39,197 nt of DNA, from NCBI GenBank assembly GCA_964437515.1, contig CAYTHB010000023.1, forward strand, positions 1 through 39,197. Direction: 5' to 3'. Source of the DNA: Sterolibacterium sp964437515. GTDB lineage: Bacteria; Pseudomonadota; Gammaproteobacteria; Burkholderiales; Rhodocyclaceae. The notes below the pieces were generated by a model. The model was not told where the DNA came from and did no database searches. It saw nothing but the letters and a program-made list of their open reading frames with translations. Numbering within the stretch: the first letter of the stretch is position 1; each line of letters begins with the position of its first letter. The position numbers and the translations under genes are program-made. This document shows positions 16,779 through 24,788 of the stretch, in pieces.

Positions 16779-17045
16779 ATGAACAAACTGATCACCCTGT
16801 TGCTTGCCACCATGCTGGCAGCCTCCACCTCTGCTTTCGCTACGGATGCCACCAAGCCTGCCGCTGCTCCTGCTGCTGCTCCTGCTGCTGCCCCGGCTGC
16901 TGCCCCGGCTGCTGCCCCGGCTGCTGTCAAAGGTCCTGCCGTCGGTGAAGCGGTCACACCCCAAAACGACCACGCGGCCATGAATGAAATCATCGCCAAA
17001 ATGAAGGCAGATGACCATGCTCAAAGAGCCTCTGCCAAGAAGTAA
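16779..17045 (+). CDS. Small exported Ala/Pro-repeat protein
   Basis: This is an 88-aa protein of unknown function. The ATG at 16779 gives a clean signal peptide (MNKLITLLLATMLAASTSAFA) and has ggaaac upstream; a TTG four codons earlier is a less likely start. The mature protein has a five-fold AAAP repeat and then a short charged tail containing His residues (NDHAAMNEIIAKMKADDHAQ). A TATAAT hexamer at 16704-16709, just outside the MITE-like element, could be its -10, though I see no convincing -35. The Ala/Pro stretch suggests an extended periplasmic linker or spacer. Confidence 0.72.
   Translation: MNKLITLLLATMLAASTSAFATDATKPAAAPAAAPAAAPAAAPAAAPAAVKGPAVGEAVTPQNDHAAMNEIIAKMKADDHAQRASAKK
16860..16919 (+). 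repeat. Five tandem 12-bp units encoding Ala-Ala-Ala-Pro
   Basis: Five 12-base units encode AAAP; the last three are identical (gctgctgccccg) and the first two differ by synonymous changes. Slippage here would add or drop four residues without breaking the frame. Confidence 0.85.
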
Positions 17046-17124
17046 GCGGTCATCGTATCGTATTGCTACGCGGCTGCGACGATGTGGTTACTGCCTCGTT
17101 AGCGTGAAACAACGAAAACGGAGT

Positions 17125-17315
17125 CGGGTTGAAGCTTCGAGCGTAGCGAGCAAATTAGTAGCCGCCCCTTGAGGGGGCGTAGGCGGGGTTTCACGGAGCA
17201 CTGCTCCGTGCCGCCGAAGCCGGACGGCTGTGCAAAGCCGTCCGTGGGGGATGGGTGGGGTGGGTGTCTCGGGTAACGTTTGTTTCATCCTCTGTGGGTG
17301 GAGACGGCTACCATG
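17125..17315 (-). repeat. Long inverted repeat, copy B
   Basis: This is the inverted partner of 14447-14651. Bases 17157-17262 are the exact reverse complement of 14515-14620, and similarity extends through the flanks to the ggctaccatg end. Together the copies bracket the SUMF1, thioesterase and AAAP-protein genes and the MITE-like element. A pair this long and this perfect could support inversion of the enclosed 2.5 kb by recombination. Confidence 0.93.
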
Positions 17316-17332
17316 CACGTTAACCTGAGACG

Positions 17333-17596
17333 ACCACCCCGTCCGGCTTCGCCGGCCACCCCTCCACTGGAGGGGAATGTCCTTCGCCGCCCCCAATGTG
17401 ACATTGCGAGCTGAAACGTCGGTCACCCTCCACGGAGAGGAATTTTCTTTCACTCAATGAGAATTTCATACAGCAGCTGCGAATCATTCTCCTCTTGTGA
17501 AGGGAAACTTCCATCCAGCAAATGAGTGTTTCGTTCAGCATCCATGAATAATTCCCCTCCAGTGGAGGGGTGGCCGGCGAAGCCGGACGGGGTGGT
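17333..17596. repeat. 46-bp perfect inverted repeat pair around a 172-bp spacer
   Basis: Bases 17333-17378 and 17551-17596 are exact reverse complements over 46 bases. Each arm contains smaller palindromes (cccctccactggagggg, ccggcttcgccgg). The spacer has further degenerate copies of the cctccannggagggg-type motif (around 17427-17442 and 17490-17507) but no gene. It looks like a cluster of small hairpin repeats, possibly mobilised by a remote REP-associated transposase. The rest of the gap up to trmJ (17597-17676) shows nothing else. Confidence 0.9.
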
Positions 17597-17676
17597 GTTT
17601 TACCGTATGCAATCAATCCATTTCCATTTTGGAAAACGCAGGTTGATTCATTACCGTACCCTACACCCTTCGCAGC

Positions 17677-18423
17677 TTATTTCTTGCGCCGCACTCTGGG
17701 CTGCTCGACGGTTGAAAGAAAGCCTCTCAGGATACTGACTTCATCGTGTTCCAGTCGTGCACGTGCGAACAAACGTCGCAAGCGCGGCATGAGCCGTTTG
17801 GGGTGTGCGGGATCGAGGAATCCGGTCGCGATTGCCACTTGCTCCCAATGCGTATGCAAGCCTTCGACTTCTTCCATGGTCGCGGGTATGCCCTCTCCTT
17901 GCGGAGGGGCTTCAGAAGTGATTGCCGCCATACGAAGCTCATAGCACATCAACTGTATGGCCGCACCCAGATTCAGCGATGAGTATTCCGGGTTCGCCGG
18001 AATCATGATGCCTAGATGACAACGCGCCAATTCTTCATTGGTGAGCCCCGCTGTTTCGTTGCCAAACAGGAGTGCCACATCCCCTCGCCCTTGAGGGATT
18101 TCCTGTAGCAAAGCCGTGGCACCTTCACGCGCCCAGTGAAATGGAGCCGCCAGATCGCGGCGACGCGCTGTGATACCCGCTACTCGCACGACATCCGCCA
18201 AGGCTTCATCCAGCGTGTCGCAAACCTGTGCCTGCGCCAGTACGTCCCCGGCTCCTGAAGCACGCGCCGTCGCTTCTTCATCCGGAAATCGTTTGGGTGA
18301 CACCAGCGTCAAACGAGACAAGCCCATCGTTTTCATGGCGCGCGCAGCAGCACCGATGTTTCCAGGATGGCTAGGATGAGAAAGAATTATCCGTATACGC
18401 GCAAGCGATGAGGGAGTGTTCAT
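17677..18423 (-). CDS. trmJ: tRNA (cytidine/uridine-32-2'-O)-methyltransferase TrmJ-like
   Basis: This is a 248-aa SpoU/TrmH-superfamily RNA 2'-O-methyltransferase. The N-terminal segment with SHPGNIGAAARAMKTMGL and the knot motifs LLFGNETAGLTNEEL and IPANPEYSSLNLGAA are typical of TrmJ, which methylates position 32 of several tRNAs using S-adenosylmethionine. It diverges from suhB across 89 bases, an arrangement common in betaproteobacteria. Length and motifs are normal. Confidence 0.92.
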   Translation of the reverse strand: MNTPSSLARIRIILSHPSHPGNIGAAARAMKTMGLSRLTLVSPKRFPDEEATARASGAGDVLAQAQVCDTLDEALADVVRVAGITARRRDLAAPFHWAREGATALLQEIPQGRGDVALLFGNETAGLTNEELARCHLGIMIPANPEYSSLNLGAAIQLMCYELRMAAITSEAPPQGEGIPATMEEVEGLHTHWEQVAIATGFLDPAHPKRLMPRLRRLFARARLEHDEVSILRGFLSTVEQPRVRRKK

Positions 18424-18512
18424 ATTAAAATTACTCGCTTGTTGCCGGAGAAATGCTTCGTTTCAGTGATGCACCCGCGCTTACTGTGATATTTGAAACA
18501 CGAAAGTACCTC

Positions 18513-19316
18513 ATGCACCCCATGCTCAATACTGCTGTCAAGGCCGCACGCCGTGCCGGACAAATCATCAACCGCGCCAGTCTCGATGTTGGGCAGCTCA
18601 AGATCAGTACCAAACAACAGGCTGATTTTGTCACGGAAGTCGACAAGCTTGCCGAACAGTCCATCATTGAAATGCTGCGCGAAAGCTACCCGGATCACGC
18701 GATTTTAGCAGAGGAATCCGGTGCATCTGGCGATGAGCAGGCGGAGTTTCAGTGGATCATCGACCCGCTGGATGGCACGACCAACTTCATTCATGGCTTT
18801 CCGCAATATGCGGTTTCCATCGCCTTGGCGCATAAAGGTGTATTGAATCAGGCGGTGGTTTATGACACGAGCCGAAACGATCTCTATACCGCCAGCAAGG
18901 GCGGTGGTGCCTTCCTCAATGACAAGCGAATTCGCGTGTCGAACCGAACCAAGCTCCATGAAGCCTTGATCGGAACCGGATTCCCCTATCGCAGCTTCAC
19001 GCATATCGATGCCTATCTCGCCATCTTCCGCGACCTCGCCCAGAAAACAGCCGGAATGCGACGCCCGGGTGCAGCCTCGCTGGATCTGGCCTATGTTGCC
19101 GCCGGTCGTCTGGATGGCTTCTGGGAATTCGGTCTCAGCCCTTGGGACATGGCCGCAGGCGCACTGCTGATTACCGAAGCGGGGGGGCTGGTCGGTGATT
19201 TAACCGGGGAGCCAAACTATCTGAAAAATGGAAACTTCGTAGCAGGCAACCCCAAGGTGTTCGCTCAATTATTGCAGGCCATCGAGCCTCATCTGACACC
19301 CGAGCTACGCACCTGA
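18513..19316 (+). CDS. suhB: Inositol-1-monophosphatase SuhB
   Basis: This is a 267-aa Mg2+-dependent inositol monophosphatase-family protein. I chose the ATG at 18513 because the resulting MHPMLNTAVKAARRAG matches the E. coli SuhB N-terminus; the frame is open upstream to 18453. Metal-binding motifs are all present: EESG (about residues 68-71), WIIDPLDGTTNF (about 81-92) and WDMAAGALLITEAGG (about 210-224). In E. coli SuhB also takes part in rRNA antitermination. A hairpin follows the stop codon. Confidence 0.95.
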   Translation: MHPMLNTAVKAARRAGQIINRASLDVGQLKISTKQQADFVTEVDKLAEQSIIEMLRESYPDHAILAEESGASGDEQAEFQWIIDPLDGTTNFIHGFPQYAVSIALAHKGVLNQAVVYDTSRNDLYTASKGGGAFLNDKRIRVSNRTKLHEALIGTGFPYRSFTHIDAYLAIFRDLAQKTAGMRRPGAASLDLAYVAAGRLDGFWEFGLSPWDMAAGALLITEAGGLVGDLTGEPNYLKNGNFVAGNPKVFAQLLQAIEPHLTPELRT

Positions 19317-19323
19317 TACGACG

Positions 19324-19352
19324 CAGGATAGCGAACACTGCCAGCTATCCTG
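19324..19352 (+). terminator. 9-bp stem-loop after suhB
   Basis: CAGGATAGC (19324-19332) pairs perfectly with GCTATCCTG (19344-19352) around an 11-base loop. No U-tract follows, so it is not a classic intrinsic terminator. It could stabilise the suhB 3' end or act as a weak pause ahead of the ABC transporter gene starting at 19374. Confidence 0.4.
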
Positions 19353-19373
19353 CTGCTCCATTCACCCCGCGCC

Positions 19374-21095
19374 ATGAACCTCGTTGTTTATCTTTATCGC
19401 CAATCCGCGAAACTGTTCATGCTCGCTACACTGAGTGGTCTGCTGGCCGGACTGAGCGGAGCTGCCATGATTGCCCTCATTGGCAAGGGCATCACGGGCA
19501 GTAATCTTCCACTCCCCACAATGGCCGGTCTGTTTCTCAGTGTTGCCCTGCTGCATTTTCTCAGCAAGTGCACCACCGAAATTTCATTACTGTATCTGAC
19601 ACAAACTGCCATTTATCAATTACGCCTCGACCTAAGCCACAAAGTACTCACCACACCACAAAAAGATCTGCAACAACTCGGCAAACCGGGTTTGCTGGTC
19701 ATGCTCACCAAAGACATCGACAGCTTCACCGAGGCTTTTGTCTGGATGCCGATTGGATTTGGCAATTTCATCATCACGCTGTCCTGTTTCGCTTATCTGG
19801 CCTGGCTGTCATTCCCTGCTTTTCTGATGCTGCTATTTTTTCTGACACTCGGCATCGTAATTTTTTTCGCTGTAGAGCACCATCCGCGAAATCAACTCAA
19901 AAAAGTACGCGAAAAGATGGAAACGCTCTATGAGCATTTCCGTAATCTTGTCGAAGGCAGCAAGGAGCTGCAACTCAATGCCCATCGCGGCAAACTTTTT
20001 GTCGAAAAGATCATCTCCCCCGAAGCACAAGAATTCAAAACAGCATTCACCCGTGGCATGACGGGTTACAACATGGCCGTCAATGTCGGTGCCATTCTAT
20101 TTTTTGTCATGATTGGACTCTTGTTGTTCGTCGCACCTCGTGTCCTGCCCCAATCAGACGAAGCCATCATCACGACCATTTTCACGCTGCTTTATCTGGT
20201 GCGCCCCATCAGCGAACTGGTGTTTTCCATCCCCATCGTTCATCAAGCCAACATCGCATTGAAAAGGTTGCAACAGCTCGATCGAGATCTGGCACAGACG
20301 ACCGACCCATCGATGACGCGTGCTCCTTCCCCTGAAGACACACAGGTTCTGGCTCAACCCAAAGAGGCTTGGACGCTGAGGCTCACCGCTATCCGCCATC
20401 ACTATCCCAGCAGTAGCGATGACAGCCAGTTCGTACTCGGGCCACTGGACTTATCCATCCAGCAAGGCGAAATTCTCTACATCGTGGGCGGCAACGGTAG
20501 TGGCAAGACCACGCTGGCCATGCTCATCCTCGGCCTTTATCGCCCCGATGAAGGCAGCATCACGGTGAATGGCCATCCCGTGACCGAAGAAAATATCGAC
20601 ACCTATCGGCAGAATTTCTCTGCCGTGTTCGCTGATTTCCATCTCTTCGAACATCTGCTCGAACCAGATCCCGACCAGACCACGCTGTCGTCCCGAGCCC
20701 AACATTACATCGATGCATTGGGTATGACCCACAAAGTCAAGGTCGTCGATGGCCGGTTTTCGACTCTGGGGCTTTCAACAGGACAACGAAAACGGTTGGC
20801 GCTGGTCTCAGCCTATCTAGAAGATCGCCCCATTTATCTCTTCGATGAATGGGCAGCGGATCAGGACCCAGCTTTCAAACGTGTTTTTTACACCGAACTG
20901 CTGCCCGAACTGAAATCACGCGGCAAGACGGCTATCGTCATCACGCATGACGATGCCTATTTCAGCTACGCCGATCGGGTCATCAAGTTGGAAGACGGGC
21001 ATCGGAGCCAAAGTCAAAATAATGACCCTTCGATCGCTACAGGAGATGTTTCTTTGCAGCCCACCCTTCAATCTGCCGCAGCAGCAAAGGTATAA
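19374..21095 (+). CDS. Cyclic-peptide-export type ABC transporter (PvdE/SyrD/YojI family)
   Basis: This 573-aa half-transporter has an N-terminal membrane domain (six helices in about residues 1-300) fused to an ATPase domain. Walker A is GGNGSGKTTL, the signature is LSTGQRKRLAL, and Walker B is YLFDEWAADQDP; the last is diagnostic of the PvdE/SyrD/YojI group that exports peptides or siderophore precursors. No peptide or NRPS biosynthesis gene is nearby, so the substrate is unknown. The C-terminal tail after about residue 545 is low-complexity. The stop lies 42 bases before prfB. Confidence 0.9.
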   Translation: MNLVVYLYRQSAKLFMLATLSGLLAGLSGAAMIALIGKGITGSNLPLPTMAGLFLSVALLHFLSKCTTEISLLYLTQTAIYQLRLDLSHKVLTTPQKDLQQLGKPGLLVMLTKDIDSFTEAFVWMPIGFGNFIITLSCFAYLAWLSFPAFLMLLFFLTLGIVIFFAVEHHPRNQLKKVREKMETLYEHFRNLVEGSKELQLNAHRGKLFVEKIISPEAQEFKTAFTRGMTGYNMAVNVGAILFFVMIGLLLFVAPRVLPQSDEAIITTIFTLLYLVRPISELVFSIPIVHQANIALKRLQQLDRDLAQTTDPSMTRAPSPEDTQVLAQPKEAWTLRLTAIRHHYPSSSDDSQFVLGPLDLSIQQGEILYIVGGNGSGKTTLAMLILGLYRPDEGSITVNGHPVTEENIDTYRQNFSAVFADFHLFEHLLEPDPDQTTLSSRAQHYIDALGMTHKVKVVDGRFSTLGLSTGQRKRLALVSAYLEDRPIYLFDEWAADQDPAFKRVFYTELLPELKSRGKTAIVITHDDAYFSYADRVIKLEDGHRSQSQNNDPSIATGDVSLQPTLQSAAAAKV

Positions 21096-21137
21096 TTCCG
21101 CGCTTTCCACTTTCCATCGTCAAACCGTACCCACATC

Positions 21138-22242
21138 ATGGAAGCCGAACGCCTCAACGCCGTTAGCAATCATCTCGCCGACCTCACCCATCGTGGTGAC
21201 GAACTACGGAGGTATCTTTGACTATCCTGCCAAGGCAGAAAAGCTTGAAGAACTGAATCAGGCACTGGAAGACCCGAAGGTCTGGGATGATGCCCAGCGC
21301 GCCCAAGCCATGGGTAGGGAAAAGAAATCGCTGGAAGATGTCGTGCTGACCCTGAACAGCCTCAGCCAGCAGTTGATCGATGCCAAAGATCTCTTTGATC
21401 TGGCGCGCAGCGAGGAAGACGAAGAAACGCTGGAAAGCGTGATCGGCGATATCGAAGCCATGGAAAAGATCGTCGGCGGACTGGAATTCCGACGCATGTT
21501 TGCCAATCCGCTCGACCCGAATAATTGCTTTATCGATATTCAAGCCGGTGCGGGCGGCACTGAAGCCTGCGACTGGGCGAGCATGCTGCTGCGCCAATAT
21601 CTACGCTATTGCGAACGCAAGGGCTATAAAACCGAACTGCTGGAAGACACGCCGGGCGATGTAGCAGGCATCCGCAGTGCCTCGATCAAGGTCGATGGCG
21701 AATATGCGTTTGGTTTTTTACGCACGGAAACCGGCGTGCATCGACTGGTACGCAAAAGCCCATTCGATTCCTCGGGTGGCCGCCACACCTCGTTTGCCAG
21801 CGTGTTCATCTACCCTGAAATTGACGACTCCATCGAGGTGGACGTCAATCCCGCCGATCTGCGCATCGACACCTACCGCGCCTCGGGCGCGGGTGGACAG
21901 CACATCAACAAGACCGACTCCGCCGTGCGCATCACCCACATCCCCAGCGGCATCGTGGTGCAGTGCCAAAACGACCGCTCACAGCATCGCAACAAGGCCG
22001 AGGCGATGACCATGCTCAAGTCGCGTCTCTACGAAGCTGAGTTACGCAAGCGTCAGGCCGAAGCCGACAAACTCGAAGCGGGCAAGACGGATGTCGGCTG
22101 GGGACACCAGATTCGTTCATATGTGCTTGACCAAAGTCGCATCAAGGATCTGCGCACCAACATCGAAATTTCCAACACTCAAAAGGTGCTCGATGGTGAC
22201 CTCGACAGTTTTATCGAGGCCAGCCTGAAACAGGGGATTTAA
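21138..22242 (+). CDS. prfB: Peptide chain release factor 2 (programmed +1 frameshift)
   Basis: RF2 recognises UGA and UAA stop codons and releases the nascent chain. The gene is split: an ATG at 21138 opens 27 codons ending at an in-frame TGA (21219-21221), and the rest continues in the +1 frame from GAC at 21220. The joined product is 367 aa, normal for RF2. The anticodon-like tripeptide SPF (in RKSPFDSSGG) and the catalytic GGQ (in GAGGQHINKT) are present. The frame is open for about 90 codons before the shift site, but that stretch overlaps the ABC transporter gene. lysS, the usual neighbour in proteobacteria, is missing downstream. Confidence 0.97.
21208..21222 (+). promoter_or_regulatory. 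RF2 programmed +1 frameshift site
   Basis: The sequence ggaggtatctttgac contains an internal Shine-Dalgarno-like GGAGG, the slippery CTT codon and the in-frame TGA followed by C. This is the canonical arrangement for autoregulation: low RF2 slows termination at TGA, and the ribosome slips +1 on CTT and makes full-length RF2. Confidence 0.95.
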
Positions 22243-22259
22243 CGGGTTCAACTGTTCAA

Positions 22260-22796
22260 TCAGTGGGTATGGCTCGCATCATGCCCGCCCAATGAGCTGA
22301 TGACCCCGGAGGTCACCGCATCAAAGGCCAAGGCCTTACCCCCGTTGCTTTTGGCAAACTGTTCCGCCGCTGCCTGACTATCAAAAGCAGGCAGATCGGC
22401 ATTATTCATCGGCCCGCGCGCGCTGGAACCTAAAACCAGCCAACTGCGCTTCGCTTCCAGCCAACCGCCTTTGGCATAGTCTGTCAGATAAATAGCTCCA
22501 ATATCTGCTGCCCCATGTTTGCGCTCGTAGCGCGCCATGTTGTTCAGGAAGCGAAACAAATCCGCCGGTGAGTCAAATGCCTTGGATTCACGATCGGTAA
22601 AAACCACCTGCGCCATCCACTTCGGATAACGCGCCGGATACATGCCACACACCGGACAGCGCATTTCTTTGGTGAGCGCAACAGGCGGCAAGGCATCCCC
22701 CTCTGCCGCATGGCTGGGCAAGGCAAACATCAGCGCAATCAATGGCAAGGCTATCAGAACAAAACGGCGCAACACTGCAGACAAAAAACGCAACAT
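22260..22796 (-). CDS. NosL-domain protein, second copy
   Basis: This is a 178-aa exported protein with a Sec signal peptide (about residues 1-31, ending SHA) and no lipobox. The NosL signature CPVCGM (about residues 46-51) suggests Cu(I) binding. The rest of the fold fits NosL: a strand with WMAQVVF, then the helix segment SPADLFRFLNNM. It differs from the lipoprotein NosL at 23449-23958 in keeping both Cys of the CxxCGM motif. As the last gene of the nos operon, 25 bases after the unknown 117-aa gene, it probably serves as an additional copper carrier for NosZ. It is convergent with prfB. Confidence 0.86.
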   Translation of the reverse strand: MLRFLSAVLRRFVLIALPLIALMFALPSHAAEGDALPPVALTKEMRCPVCGMYPARYPKWMAQVVFTDRESKAFDSPADLFRFLNNMARYERKHGAADIGAIYLTDYAKGGWLEAKRSWLVLGSSARGPMNNADLPAFDSQAAAEQFAKSNGGKALAFDAVTSGVISSLGGHDASHTH

Positions 22797-22821
22797 ATTG
22801 ATCTCCCTTATCGGTCAGTGG

Positions 22822-23175
22822 TCAGGTATGAAGCAAAGGGTCGATCAAAACCGCGTCGATCAATTTACGCACGTTCTCCCAGGGCGCAGCTCCTGGCGTG
22901 GTTAGCGGATCATCACGCAGGCGCCCCTCTTCGTCATGCAAATGATTCGGCTGTGTCGCCAGTTGTGGATGTAATGGCGCAGTGTCGATGCGTAGTTCAG
23001 CATCGCCCCACAACCAGGCCAGCGCATATTCATCCGCCGAAGCGAAGCGCAATTCCATCACCAGACCCGTGTCAAACGCCAGCAGCAGCGCATCCTGTTT
23101 GAGTTGCGCGCCACCCGGCAGTTGTGCCGCGTAGGCCGATTCGATCTGCTCCTTGAGTTCGAGATGCAAAGTCAT
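22822..23175 (-). CDS. Unknown 117-aa protein in the nos operon
   Basis: I do not recognise this protein. It is soluble, has no signal peptide and no cysteines, and carries a Trp/Ala-rich central strand-helix region (ADEYALAWLWGDAELRIDT). A short His-containing acidic linker (NHLHDEEGRLRDD) and the segment PWENVRKLIDAVLIDPLL follow at the end. Its start codon overlaps the stop of the 90-aa gene upstream as ATGA, so the two are translationally coupled. Being enclosed by two NosL genes, it may have a cytoplasmic role in NosZ expression or maturation; this is inference from position only. Confidence 0.75.
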   Translation of the reverse strand: MTLHLELKEQIESAYAAQLPGGAQLKQDALLLAFDTGLVMELRFASADEYALAWLWGDAELRIDTAPLHPQLATQPNHLHDEEGRLRDDPLTTPGAAPWENVRKLIDAVLIDPLLHT

Positions 23176-23444
23176 ACGCGCTTGACTCCCGGTAAAAATT
23201 CTTTCAGCTCCTTACGCACCGTCTCACGCATTTCTTCGAGGATATTGAGCGAAAGATAATGTTCGTAAGTCGGATGCTCAGGCAAGTCGCCACGGCGAAT
23301 CTTATCGAGCAAGCCTACCGCATCGGTCACTTCATATTGCTTCAGCAGCGTATCGCGGCCGCTACGCAACTCGAACATCAGGCGCGCAAGCTGCTCCATC
23401 TGTTCGGCATCTTCGTAGTCTATATCACTAAAAAAATCAGCCAT
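23172..23444 (-). CDS. Unknown 90-aa protein in the nos operon
   Basis: I do not recognise this protein. The ATG at 23444 lies 4 bases after the nosL stop and gives MADFFSDIDYEDAEQMEQLA; the frame is open much further upstream, but that part only shadows nosL. It is highly charged, probably all-helical and cytoplasmic, with no Cys. Its overlapping stop/start with the next gene argues that both are real and made together, perhaps as partners. Confidence 0.75.
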   Translation of the reverse strand: MADFFSDIDYEDAEQMEQLARLMFELRSGRDTLLKQYEVTDAVGLLDKIRRGDLPEHPTYEHYLSLNILEEMRETVRKELKEFLPGVKRV

Positions 23445-23448
23445 GCCT

Positions 23449-23958
23449 TTACATCCTCTGATCGTGAAGCGCACCCCCGTCGAGGGCGGCCATATCCGGG
23501 GTGATTTCATTAAAGCGCAGCAGCTTGCCACCATTTTTTTCGACAAAAGCTTTAGCTGCCCCCTCATCCGCAAAGGAAGCGAAGGTCGGTCCCATCGAGC
23601 CACGCAATTTGCTGCCTTGCACATAGACCGCTGTCTTGGCATCAATCCAATGGCCTTGCGGGCTATTCCAGTCGGTCTTGCCCATGTCTTGCACATACAC
23701 TGCGCGGATTTTCTTCTGCTGCTCGGGGCGCAGAGTGATCGAGAACATTTCCACGGTATCGCAGAAGAACTCCGTCGCCCCCTGCACGTAATGAATCTGC
23801 GCCTTGGGGCCGGGGAAATCGGCGAGCAGCATGCCGTCCAGCGTGCAGGAGGTTCCCTGGGCAATCTCTTGTGGCGCGGGCGGAGCCTGTTCGGTCTGGC
23901 TACACGCCGTCAAACCCAGCAGAGCCACGAACATCCATCGACGGGCAAACAATTTCAT
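23449..23958 (-). CDS. nosL: NosL copper-chaperone lipoprotein
   Basis: This 169-aa outer-surface or periplasmic lipoprotein has the lipobox LTAC with Cys19 as the lipidation site. The NosL core includes CTLDGM (about residues 38-43), FPGPKAQIHY and a later EMFS helix. The family's CxxCGM-like copper motif is altered: the second Cys is Asp, which leaves one Cys and the Met as likely soft ligands. NosL delivers Cu(I) toward apo-NosZ through the NosDFY complex. Its ATG overlaps the nosY stop as ATGA. Confidence 0.92.
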   Translation of the reverse strand: MKLFARRWMFVALLGLTACSQTEQAPPAPQEIAQGTSCTLDGMLLADFPGPKAQIHYVQGATEFFCDTVEMFSITLRPEQQKKIRAVYVQDMGKTDWNSPQGHWIDAKTAVYVQGSKLRGSMGPTFASFADEGAAKAFVEKNGGKLLRFNEITPDMAALDGGALHDQRM

Positions 23959-24782
23959 TTAAATCTCCAGGCAGCAAGCGAAAGAGGAGCCACGATCCAC
24001 AAGACCATCACGCCCCCCAGCAGCCACGGGTTCGACAGATGGGCAGGGAACACTGTCGCCAGGCCATATAAGGTGCGGACTTCTTCCAGAGTGAACACAT
24101 TGAGGATACGGAAAATATCAGCAGGATTGAGAAACAGCAGATAGGGAAACAGGCTGCTACCCAGGTTCCCCATCTCGCCTCCTGTGGCGACCAGTATGCC
24201 AAGCAAGAGCAGATCGAATACCAACACGAAGAAAAACCACAAGGCAATGGCGATACCGCTGGCACTGGTGCGATCGCTGGCCATGACCGACACCGTCACC
24301 GCCAAGCTCAAAAAAGACATGCCCAGCAGGATGGAACTGACGATGAAACCGAAATAATGAAACAGCGCATCCAGCGACATGTTCGAAGCCAGCACGATGC
24401 CTGCCACACCAAATCCAGCGATGGTGGAAAACGACAAGGCCGCCGACAAGCCAAAAAACTTACCCAGTAACAACTCCAGCCGGGTGATGGGCATCGACAA
24501 AAGCAAATCCAGCGAACCGCGTTCACGCTCGCCGACGATGGCATCGAAACCGAGTATCAAGGCAATCAGCGGCACGAGGTAAATCACCAGACTGACCAGA
24601 CTGGCTATCGTAATTTCCACGCCACGAAAGCCCACGCTGCCCTGCTGTGCCGCGCCGAAATAGGCGATAACCAGTGCCAGTGCGGTAAACACCACCGCCA
24701 CCGCCAGCACCCAGCGATTGCGAATGCGATCCCAGAATTCCTTGCCGGCGATCACGCCAATTTGTTTGAGTTCAATAGTCAT
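23955..24782 (-). CDS. nosY: NosY, ABC-2 type permease for NosZ maturation
   Basis: This is a 275-aa integral membrane protein with about six helices. The N-terminus ELKQIGVIAGKEFWDRIRNRW and the segment GERERGSLDLLLSMPITRLE are typical of NosY. It forms the NosDFY complex with NosF (ATPase) and NosD (periplasmic beta-helix), which is needed to assemble the CuZ centre of N2O reductase. It is separated from nosF by 6 bases and overlaps nosL by 4. Confidence 0.95.
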   Translation of the reverse strand: MTIELKQIGVIAGKEFWDRIRNRWVLAVAVVFTALALVIAYFGAAQQGSVGFRGVEITIASLVSLVIYLVPLIALILGFDAIVGERERGSLDLLLSMPITRLELLLGKFFGLSAALSFSTIAGFGVAGIVLASNMSLDALFHYFGFIVSSILLGMSFLSLAVTVSVMASDRTSASGIAIALWFFFVLVFDLLLLGILVATGGEMGNLGSSLFPYLLFLNPADIFRILNVFTLEEVRTLYGLATVFPAHLSNPWLLGGVMVLWIVAPLSLAAWRFK

Positions 24783-24788
24783 TTTGCG

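Noticed and set aside
14447..17596. CRISPR array
   Set aside because: The repeats here are long inverted pairs and hairpins, not short direct repeats with regular unique spacers, and no cas gene is present.
20947..21137. N-terminal extension of prfB in the frame of its second part
   Set aside because: It overlaps the ABC transporter gene and bypasses the canonical frameshift site; the real start is the ATG at 21138 in the other frame.
23445..23864. Upstream extension of the 90-aa nos-operon gene to a 230-aa protein
   Set aside because: The added part only shadows nosL in another frame; the ATG at 23444 sits properly 4 bases after the nosL stop.
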